A program made the position numbers and the translations under genes. Positions 53,416-58,990 of a stretch of 63,015 nucleotides of DNA are shown here, piece by piece. The notes below the pieces were generated by a model. The model saw nothing but the letters and a program-made list of their open reading frames with translations. It was not told where the DNA came from and ran no database searches. Position 1 is the first letter of the stretch. Every line of letters begins with the position of its first letter. The stretch comes from a virus, in the IMG/VR virus record IMGVR_UViG_3300027983_000014, positions 1 through 63,015 of that record, one strand, 5' to 3'.

Positions 53416-54263
53416 TACCAAAATCCACGCCCTACATTCCGAGTCCGCATCGGAGCCGGGATAAGGCGCCCCGCCTTAGCAGAGACGAGCAGGCGGGACT
53501 GGCCGAGTCCGAGGAACCGGCGCTTGAATAGGGCCAAGATCCGCCTGTACTGCTCTTGCTCAATGGCGTAAACGGTTTGCCAGCGCTGGAGGTAGTCTCG
53601 ACGGTCATGCCATGCGATCTGTGCTCCAACCGGATTGGGCTGCTCAGCGTAAGAGCGCATTAGGTGCCGAAGCACCGCCATAAATACGGCTTGAGAGATG
53701 AGAGGAAGGTCCGCCGTTGCGTATGTCTCTGCCCCTCTTTGATGTACGAAAGCGCCTTCTCCGAGGTCGGTGGGAGGATGCTGGACGTTAATGTCGAATA
53801 GGGCTTCGCTGATAAATGCTTCCATCTTGTCCTTGTTGAAGTAGTTCAGCGTCATGTCGCGCAACCACGGACCCTCGTCTTCTGCGTCGAAACAGTCTTC
53901 CAGCTTTCTCCAAGCCGCGTCAGCAATAACCCAAGACGGAGAAGGAGAGGCATCATCGAAGGGGTCGGCGACCTCAAAGTCGGAGCGAGCCGACTGCCTC
54001 CCTTGCAGGGTCGTGAAAGCGGCTACGACTAAGTACTGTCCGACCTCGTCGGTCCCGTTCCACCGCAGGGTCCCGGTGCCGTCGTTTTCGACGGTCCCGA
54101 TAACCGGACCCACCTTAGTTTTGTCCGGCTTTTGGATCGTAAAGTTGACGCCAAGGACATTCGTTGTGATCTGCTCATCGTTGCTGTCATAGATGCCGAC
54201 ACTGATCTCAGCGGTGTCGTTGAGGCTAACCAGATTCTTTTCTCTGTCGTAACCGAGACTCAT
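53415..54263 (-). CDS. Head-tail connector-like protein with Ig-like N-terminus
   Basis: This 282-residue protein begins with an Ig-like domain (about 15-100: AEISVGIYDSNDEQITTNVLGV, GTLRWNGTDEVGQYLVVAAF). A helical C-terminal half contains LPLISQAVFMAVLRHLMRSYAEQ and a basic end (FKRRFLGLGQSRL). It may join head to tail. The upstream region contains the antisense zinc protein at 54303. Confidence 0.75.
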   Translation of the reverse strand: MSLGYDREKNLVSLNDTAEISVGIYDSNDEQITTNVLGVNFTIQKPDKTKVGPVIGTVENDGTGTLRWNGTDEVGQYLVVAAFTTLQGRQSARSDFEVADPFDDASPSPSWVIADAAWRKLEDCFDAEDEGPWLRDMTLNYFNKDKMEAFISEALFDINVQHPPTDLGEGAFVHQRGAETYATADLPLISQAVFMAVLRHLMRSYAEQPNPVGAQIAWHDRRDYLQRWQTVYAIEQEQYRRILALFKRRFLGLGQSRLLVSAKAGRLIPAPMRTRNVGRGFW

Positions 54264-54286
54264 CGTAGATTACATGCTCGATGCGG

Positions 54287-54295
54287 TGCTATAAC
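54287..54295 (+). promoter_or_regulatory. Extended -10 promoter for the plus-strand gene at 54303
   Basis: TGC-TATAAC (54287-54295) lies 7 bp before the ATG, which suggests a leaderless or nearly leaderless transcript. No clear -35 is seen. Confidence 0.45.
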
Positions 54296-54302
54296 CTCTG
54301 AC

Positions 54303-54470
54303 ATGAAATGTGAAGATTGCGAAGGCAAAGGCCAGATTCGTGAAATGACCATTATGGGCGTGTCGCTATTTCGTTGTCCGGTGTGCCGGGGGACTGGGAC
54401 AGTCCATCGTGCACAGACACAGGCGCGTAGTGCGGATTCCGCATCTGCCAAGTCTGTACGCCCTGCTTAG
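54303..54470 (+). CDS. Small DnaJ-like zinc-finger protein
   Basis: This 55-residue protein has two CxxCxGxG-type repeats: CEDCEGKGQI (3-12) and CPVCRGTGTV (25-34), joined by a short spacer. A basic C-terminal tail follows. It resembles the DnaJ cysteine-rich finger and small phage zinc proteins. It is transcribed from its own promoter against the surrounding virion operon. Its last 119 bp overlap the coding region of the gene on the opposite strand at 54352. A moron is the likely interpretation. Confidence 0.68.
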   Translation: MKCEDCEGKGQIREMTIMGVSLFRCPVCRGTGTVHRAQTQARSADSASAKSVRPA

Positions 54471-54711
54471 ACTCTTTTACGACGGTCAGCATAGGCTCGT
54501 TAATCGCTTCTGCGGTTAAAGTTCCCGTCTGCTTGAAGTGGCTGTCGTTTTCCGGAGTATCCTCAGCAAAAGCCGTCACAGCGTCGTAGGGGTCCCCTGA
54601 GACGACGCGAGGGATGTCGGTGGCAACGGGTCCAGATTCCATGTACTTGCGCACAGCAAGTGCTGCATTGCCCTGTGAGGGGACATAGATCGTGTACTTG
54701 GCCTTTGCCAT
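54352..54711 (-). CDS. Hypothetical head-region protein
   Basis: This 119-residue protein begins MAKAKYTIYVPSQGNAALAV. It has a beta/alpha N-terminal half and a Pro-rich C-terminus ending NEIATRP. It is downstream of the terminator at 54740, so expression would need readthrough or another promoter. The C-terminal third lies antisense to the zinc protein. Coding character is reasonable on this strand. Function unknown. Confidence 0.68.
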   Translation of the reverse strand: MAKAKYTIYVPSQGNAALAVRKYMESGPVATDIPRVVSGDPYDAVTAFAEDTPENDSHFKQTGTLTAEAINEPMLTVVKESKQGVQTWQMRNPHYAPVSVHDGLSQSPGTPDNEIATRP

Positions 54712-54739
54712 CACCTTTTATGGCGCAGGAGGCGGTAAC

Positions 54740-54773
54740 AAAAAGCCCCGCCGATAAGGGCGGGGCCTTTCTT
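54740..54773. terminator. Bidirectional intrinsic terminator
   Basis: GCCCCGCC (54745-54752) pairs with GGCGGGGC (54759-54766). On the minus strand it is followed by five T; on the plus strand by TTTCTTT. It lies between the minus-strand genes at 54773 and 54711 and can stop transcription both ways. Confidence 0.8.
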
Positions 54774-54955
54774 TATTCGCCCTTCTTCCGGTGGCACGAA
54801 CAGCAACAGAGCGAACCACAATGCTCACATTCGACGTCGTCAGCCTCAAAGTCTGACGTTGCGTGATCAAACGACTCGCAACACTTGCAGACGTGATCAG
54901 ACTCGTGCAAATGAGTTCTTTTCAGATTGTTACCGGTCTGTTGAAAAAACTTCAT
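54773..54955 (-). CDS. Small Cys-rich zinc-binding protein
   Basis: This 60-residue protein has CKCC (23-26), CEHC (43-46) and CCCSCH (50-55), which could bind two zinc ions. It is co-directional with the small lysine-rich gene upstream (ATGA-type overlap) and ends at the terminator. No known family was recognised. It is probably a protein- or nucleic-acid-binding adaptor. Confidence 0.75.
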   Translation of the reverse strand: MKFFQQTGNNLKRTHLHESDHVCKCCESFDHATSDFEADDVECEHCGSLCCCSCHRKKGE

Positions 54956-55110
54956 TCGTCGATACTTGCTTCAAGGCGCTTGATTTCAGCCTTATGTCGC
55001 TCAATCAGAACGTTTATCTGATGATTGTGTGACTGCACGACGGGATCGATGTCCTTAGTCGGGGCCTTAGGCTTTTCAGCGTTGACCTTCTTCTTCTTCT
55101 TAGGAGCCAT
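54952..55110 (-). CDS. Small lysine-rich helical protein
   Basis: This 52-residue protein begins MAPKKKKKVNAEKPKAP and ends in a helical segment (HQINVLIERHKAEIKRLEASIDE). Its ATG at 55110 directly follows the stop of the upstream gene. Its stop overlaps the next start. The tight coupling supports it as a real gene despite its size. The basic N-terminus could bind DNA; the upstream protein has a similar start (MAPKKVTPRG). Confidence 0.78.
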   Translation of the reverse strand: MAPKKKKKVNAEKPKAPTKDIDPVVQSHNHQINVLIERHKAEIKRLEASIDE

Positions 55111-55755
55111 TTAATTCCTTTGCGTCGGCTGCACGCTTACATTGAAAGCCGAGCGGAGCGAATCTCCGTCCGCGTCACGAGCAAGCTGATCTAGCTGGCC
55201 CTCTGTGACTTCGTTACCACGGGCACCGGGAGGGGAAACAACCTCAGGAGATTCGCCGGAACTGCGAACGAGCTGATGGTTGTTCTGCGTGAAACGACCG
55301 TCTCCGGTGTTTTCCACTGTGGCCACTACCTCTCCCTGCTTTTCGAATACCTTCTCGACAGTGGCTTCGCCCTCATATGGCTTGCCGTACTCGTTGAGAA
55401 GCTGATCAAAAGCCGTAGGATTCACACTTTGGTTTGTGGCCTGCTTGTGTAGGATGTCTTGAGCCTGTTCAGATTCCAAGATCTCCCAGATCATGCCGAC
55501 GTTCTCGATAACGCGAGCGTCATCCATCTCGTCCTTGGTCAGCGAGGCCATGTCGCCGCGCTCTCCACGAGGCTTCAGCTCAATGCGTCGGCCATTCTCT
55601 AGAGTACACCGGACAATGATGTTCCGGATGTTGCGAACGAACTTCGCGACATTCTTCTTCTTAGGAGCCGCCTTCCTAGGGGCGGGCCTGTTAGCTGCAA
55701 CCGGGCGTTCTGGGGTTGCGGCTTTTCCTCTGGGTGTTACTTTCTTCGGTGCCAT
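55111..55755 (-). CDS. Hypothetical protein with basic N-terminus, capsid region
   Basis: This 214-residue protein has an Ala/Pro/Lys/Arg-rich N-terminal 40 residues like a histone tail. A globular domain follows (about 40-115, NIIVRCTLENGRRIELKPRGERGD, ENVGMIWEILESEQAQDIL). The C-terminus is acidic and flexible. AAAGGAG precedes the ATG. It may be a minor capsid or DNA-contacting protein. It is separated from the capsid gene by a block of plus-strand genes. Confidence 0.75.
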   Translation of the reverse strand: MAPKKVTPRGKAATPERPVAANRPAPRKAAPKKKNVAKFVRNIRNIIVRCTLENGRRIELKPRGERGDMASLTKDEMDDARVIENVGMIWEILESEQAQDILHKQATNQSVNPTAFDQLLNEYGKPYEGEATVEKVFEKQGEVVATVENTGDGRFTQNNHQLVRSSGESPEVVSPPGARGNEVTEGQLDQLARDADGDSLRSAFNVSVQPTQRN

Positions 55756-55858
55756 TTGGCACTCCTTTCCCTTGTCAATATAGAACTGGGCTTGGTGACC
55801 TTGCGGTCCTTACTGATTACTTGACGGAGACCGGGCTAAATATAACGGTTGCCCTTTC

Positions 55859-55867
55859 TGCTATAAT
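55859..55867 (+). promoter_or_regulatory. Extended -10 promoter, leaderless gene
   Basis: TGC-TATAAT (55859-55867) is followed by 6 bp and then the ATG at 55874, the expected position of the transcription start. A -35 is not evident. Confidence 0.65.
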
Positions 55868-55873
55868 GTGGTT

Positions 55874-56092
55874 ATGCATAGATTCATTGCTTATGTCGAT
55901 GATCAAAAGATCTACGGTGGCCGCTCGCTAGAAACAGCGGTCAAGTTGGCGCACGCTCAAAGCCGCGAAGGCAAGCACAATGTGATCGTATACGACAACG
56001 ATTACGCCGACGACGGGATCGGCGCTGTATATGTCGACCGCTGGGATCAGTCCGATATCGATAAATACAAGCGCGATCACCCTCCAGCTTGA
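55874..56092 (+). CDS. Small hypothetical protein, probably leaderless
   Basis: This 72-residue protein begins MHRFIAYVDDQKIYGGRSLETAV. It is a mixed alpha/beta protein ending YVDRWDQSDIDKYKRDHPPA. There is no ribosome-binding site; the ATG sits at the predicted transcription start. It is transcribed against the virion operon and followed at once by another promoter. Function unknown; the layout is moron-like. Confidence 0.75.
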   Translation: MHRFIAYVDDQKIYGGRSLETAVKLAHAQSREGKHNVIVYDNDYADDGIGAVYVDRWDQSDIDKYKRDHPPA

Positions 56093-56117
56093 CTTATAGG
56101 CCTGCCCCTGCTATAAT
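56089..56117 (+). promoter_or_regulatory. Promoter of the second plus-strand gene set
   Basis: TTGACT (56089-56094), a 17-bp spacer ending CTGC and TATAAT (56112-56117) form the best promoter in the window. The -35 overlaps the preceding gene's stop codon. The predicted start is about 56124. Confidence 0.82.
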
Positions 56118-56150
56118 ATGCTTATGAGCAACGCAGACAAGGAGAACGAA

Positions 56151-56399
56151 ATGGACCTCACCCAAACGATGACCACAACGCAACTCGCGATCCCAGAGGG
56201 GTTCAAGACCGGCACGGCAGGACGGCAAGGCAAGAAGGTTCACATCGCCTACCCGAATACGCCCGACCCGACACGCCCGCAGCATTATCGCGCAGTCTGC
56301 GATCAGTGGCTTGACCTCCATCACTTCGTCGAGCCGACCGACGCATCGATCTGTAACCGATGCCTGCAATCCCGATGCCTGCCGATTACAAATGCGTGA
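56151..56399 (+). CDS. Small hypothetical protein with Cys/His pairs
   Basis: This 82-residue protein begins MDLTQTMTTTQLAIPEGF; AAGGAG six bases upstream of the ATG at 56151 makes this the best start. It contains a C-terminal C-x2-C (ICNRCLQSRC) that could bind zinc with the nearby LHHF. It is the first gene of a plus-strand set that continues to 57099. Function unknown. Confidence 0.75.
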   Translation: MDLTQTMTTTQLAIPEGFKTGTAGRQGKKVHIAYPNTPDPTRPQHYRAVCDQWLDLHHFVEPTDASICNRCLQSRCLPITNA

Positions 56400-56724
56400 T
56401 AACTACTGGGACCTAGTGGACTCCGACCCTCGGCCGTGGTCACGCGATCAAAAGATCCTCTTCTGGTGGGTGGCCTTGCTGCTGCATAAGGTTGTCCAAG
56501 GCGGAATCATTGCCGCCCCTGATCCGGCCCCTCTCAAAGACGATGAGGTCGTTCAGGTTTTCAATGAACTCCTCCCCAAGGAAGGTACAAACGAGCGTAG
56601 CTACTTGGACGTGATCTGGGTTTACAAAAACCAAACTGTCATCATCCCCACTTCGGAAGGCAACATGGCTACCATCAAAAGCGGCAAGATCGAAGTAAAT
56701 TTCTTACTGAACCTTGCGCTCTAA
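56392..56724 (+). CDS. Small hypothetical protein
   Basis: This 110-residue protein begins MRDNYWDLVDSDPRPWSRDQ. It has a hydrophobic helix (LFWWVALLLHKVVQGGII, about 23-40) and ends EVNFLLNLAL. It overlaps the preceding gene by 8 bp. The hydrophobic helix could associate with membrane, but no signal peptide is evident. It ends in a region of inverted and direct repeats. Confidence 0.68.
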   Translation: MRDNYWDLVDSDPRPWSRDQKILFWWVALLLHKVVQGGIIAAPDPAPLKDDEVVQVFNELLPKEGTNERSYLDVIWVYKNQTVIIPTSEGNMATIKSGKIEVNFLLNLAL

Positions 56725-56755
56725 AGTTCAGTAACAGAGATTCTTACTGAACCTT
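56701..56755 (+). repeat. TTACTGAAC direct and inverted repeats
   Basis: TTCTTACTGAACCTT occurs at 56701-56715 and 56741-56755. Between them AAAGTTCAGTAA (56723-56734) is the inverse of both. Two alternative hairpins are therefore possible, one at the end of the upstream gene and one before the micro-gene. No T-run follows. It may be an RNA switch or a processing site. Confidence 0.55.
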
Positions 56756-56776
56756 ACTCACACCGACAGGAGAACC

Positions 56777-56845
56777 ATGATCATCAAGACCAACAAAGTC
56801 CACACAATCAAGATCAATGCTGACAGCATTGAGGATCAGCTATGA
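56777..56845 (+). CDS. 22-residue micro-protein, coupled to the next gene
   Basis: The frame encodes MIIKTNKVHTIKINADSIED followed by two more residues. It has a strong ACAGGAG six to seven bases before the ATG and a stop that overlaps the next start (ATGA). The arrangement is typical of translational coupling; the peptide itself may or may not have a function. Confidence 0.55.
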   Translation: MIIKTNKVHTIKINADSIEDQL

Positions 56846-57099
56846 GCGCGTTGTCAAATAGCGCAGCTCTATGGCTGCTCACCGCGTCCTGCGGCAACAA
56901 CGGAGGAGGCCTCCCGGACTGTGGCCACCTCTACGGGGAAACGGACTGCGGGCGCTCCTGCGAGGCTCCAGACGGAGAGCCGTGCCTGCACGGATACTTG
57001 GGCGCACGGGATAGTGCGGAAGCCCTAGGCTGGATCACCAACGAGGACAACGTCACGGATGCAGGAGTCGCCGCGATGGTGTCCATATCGTTAGTTTAG
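56842..57099 (+). CDS. Small Cys-rich hypothetical protein
   Basis: This 85-residue protein contains eight to nine residues of Cys/His in a Gly-rich centre (CGNNGGGLPDCGHLYGETDC, CEAPDGEPCLHG). They could bind metal. The N-terminal ~16 residues are hydrophobic (AALWLLTASC) and could be a weak signal. It is coupled to the micro-gene and is the last plus-strand gene before the capsid terminator. Confidence 0.65.
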   Translation: MSALSNSAALWLLTASCGNNGGGLPDCGHLYGETDCGRSCEAPDGEPCLHGYLGARDSAEALGWITNEDNVTDAGVAAMVSISLV

Positions 57100-57113
57100 C
57101 TCGCCCTAGAAAC

Positions 57114-57140
57114 AAAAAGACCCCCGCTTTCGCGGGGGCC
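57114..57140 (-). terminator. Strong terminator after the major capsid gene
   Basis: CCCCCGC (57121-57127) pairs with GCGGGGG (57132-57138) around TTTC. On the minus strand five T follow (57118-57114). It is 28 bp past the capsid stop and should end the capsid transcript. Confidence 0.85.
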
Positions 57141-57167
57141 TTGAATGCGTCCTATTCAGCTATCTGC

Positions 57168-58241
57168 TTACGCTAGACCGCTGATGTCGAGCTTGTCCGG
57201 GGCAGCAGTGCTGCTAGCCTTGACGATACGCGAGAGACCGCGACCGTTAAGGATAAGCATACCTACCAGCTCGTCCATAACCCAACCCTTGTAGAACTGC
57301 TCAACCTGATGGTTCTCTTCAACGTCAAGTGAATACATGACGGGGAAGACACCAACGAAGTCAGGCTCGGCTGTTAGGAACACCTCGCCCTGCGGGACAA
57401 TGATGGACTTCTGTAGCTGGAACTCACCGAACTGGGTGATCTTCTGGCCATTGAAAACCTCATCCTTGAACGCCATACCAGTGACGTTGATGTCCCAACT
57501 GTAGAGATCGCGAGCATCAGCCGGATGGATGAGCACACGATTCGCCTCTAGCTGGTTGACCTCGATCTGCGATACGGCAGTGTAGAAGTCCTGCGGCTCT
57601 AGCGCGCTGCCAGAACCGACAAGGACAGTCTGCTCGTACCCGTTCGAACCCGAACCGACAACAACGTTGCCGGTACTACCGAGCTTACCACCAGTCGGCG
57701 CAGTGCCGACTGTGCCGCCGTCGCGAGCGCCGCCCAGATCCTGAATCGCAGCCTCTAGAAGAAGGACAAGACGTGCGTCTTCCTGCTTCTGGATGGCCTG
57801 ACGAGTCTCGTCCTGAGCATACTCAACGGCATTGACACGGAGGTAGTACAGGTCCTCCTTGCGAATCCGGGGGAAAGAAGCGATCCTGAAAAGCTGCGGG
57901 AACGCCTGCTTGCCCTCGAATGGGGTGATCTTGACTTCAGAGTCCGTGCTGTTAAGGATATACGCACGTCCTAGGTCGTCAAGGATATCATACGGCATGA
58001 GCGGGCCTCGCTCAAGCGTATCCTCGACAAGAACGTTACGTACGATTCCCTCGTAGCGTAGACGGATCTGGATAGGACCAATCATACCTTGGCCGATACG
58101 CCTCATGGCGCTCTGCTTATCGGCAAGGATGGCCTCTAGCCTCTTAGCCTTCGCTTGCTTCGTCAGCTTCGGAAGGTCCTTGATTTTCTCCTCATAGTCA
58201 GCCGAGGAAATGGCTGTGCGTGCAGTTAGTTCAAGTGACAT
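57168..58241 (-). CDS. Major capsid protein
   Basis: This 357-residue protein has a helical N-terminal arm (about 10-55, DYEEKIKDLPKLTKQAKAKRL). The body contains LERGPLMPYDILDDLG, FPRIRKEDLYYLRVNAVEYAQD and a C-terminal part with SIIVPQGEVFLTAEPDFVGV. This is an HK97-fold type sequence as found in large myoviruses. It lies after a protease-scaffold gene and a small head protein, which fits capsid order, and has its own strong terminator. It is the most confident head gene here. Confidence 0.9.
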   Translation of the reverse strand: MSLELTARTAISSADYEEKIKDLPKLTKQAKAKRLEAILADKQSAMRRIGQGMIGPIQIRLRYEGIVRNVLVEDTLERGPLMPYDILDDLGRAYILNSTDSEVKITPFEGKQAFPQLFRIASFPRIRKEDLYYLRVNAVEYAQDETRQAIQKQEDARLVLLLEAAIQDLGGARDGGTVGTAPTGGKLGSTGNVVVGSGSNGYEQTVLVGSGSALEPQDFYTAVSQIEVNQLEANRVLIHPADARDLYSWDINVTGMAFKDEVFNGQKITQFGEFQLQKSIIVPQGEVFLTAEPDFVGVFPVMYSLDVEENHQVEQFYKGWVMDELVGMLILNGRGLSRIVKASSTAAPDKLDISGLA

Positions 58242-58256
58242 CTAAATCATTCCTTT

Positions 58257-58898
58257 CTATACCGCTAGGTCGATTACGATGCGGCTTGCGCTAACACGCT
58301 CGATGAGATACGCGACAAACGGAGTGTCGGCGTCAGCCGAACCTCCATCAAGCTGCGAACCAGCACACAGGCGGCCATCTTCGCCAGCATAAAGCTTGAC
58401 GTAGTTACCCGTTGTGGCAGGAGTCGCGGTCGCGGCAGCAGCGAGACCGGCGTCATTAAAGGCGGGGGCCAGCAGTTCGAAAACTGCATCCGGACCGCGC
58501 CAGACACCGACGTTCTCCTCATCACCGATGTCGTCAAGGTCTCCCCCGACGAAATTGGCCAGAAGGCCGAACGGACGCTCCACTGTACCATCGTTGATCC
58601 CGGTAGCAATGGCCACCGTATCGCCGACAGTGCGGACAACAACAAGTCCAGCGGCAAGGCTAGTCTTAGTGATGAACGCATCAGCAGTGCGTGTATTAAG
58701 CGGGCTTGTATCGCCGCTCTTTGATAGATAACGAGAACCGTCAGCGTTGCGGAACGAAGTACGTCCCGTATCAGCATTAGGACCCGTTAGGGTCTGCGCA
58801 TCAAGAGTCGCAGCATACGGCGTGGCCTGAGTTTGTGCGTACAGGGGCCGGATGAGGCGCTTTTGATACTTATTGCTTAGATTTTTTAGTCTGAGCAT
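58257..58898 (-). CDS. Head decoration / capsid-associated protein
   Basis: This 213-residue protein begins MLRLKNLSNKYQKRLIRPLYAQ. It is beta-rich, with AAGLVVVRTVGDTVAIATG and FVAYLIERVSASRIVIDL, and lies 15 bp before the major capsid gene. Such genes often encode decoration or cement proteins. The start has AAAGGATACC before it. A candidate promoter lies upstream at 58950. Confidence 0.78.
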   Translation of the reverse strand: MLRLKNLSNKYQKRLIRPLYAQTQATPYAATLDAQTLTGPNADTGRTSFRNADGSRYLSKSGDTSPLNTRTADAFITKTSLAAGLVVVRTVGDTVAIATGINDGTVERPFGLLANFVGGDLDDIGDEENVGVWRGPDAVFELLAPAFNDAGLAAAATATPATTGNYVKLYAGEDGRLCAGSQLDGGSADADTPFVAYLIERVSASRIVIDLAV

Positions 58899-58949
58899 GG
58901 TATCCTTTTCCTTGGTGTGGGTTTCACGCCTAGTTCTGACGCTACGCCG

Positions 58950-58979
58950 TCATAGATTCTCATAACGGCGAAATGTCAA
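58950..58979 (-). promoter_or_regulatory. Candidate promoter for the capsid cassette
   Basis: A perfect TTGACA (58979-58974 on the minus strand) lies just past the protease gene. Possible -10s are weak: TATGAC at 19-bp spacing or TCTATG at 17. An inverted repeat CGCCGT/ACGGCG lies within the spacer region. The cassette it would drive ends at the terminator at 57114. Confidence 0.42.
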
Positions 58980-58990
58980 AAATAAGTGAA

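Noticed and set aside
54952-55110. Nuclear localisation signal in MAPKKKKKV
   Set aside because: A lysine run in a phage protein is explained better by nucleic-acid or charge interactions; a bacterial host has no nucleus.
54952-55755. Duplication of a single gene from the shared MAPKK starts at 55110 and 55755
   Set aside because: The likeness is limited to a few basic residues; the rest of the two proteins is unrelated in length and composition.
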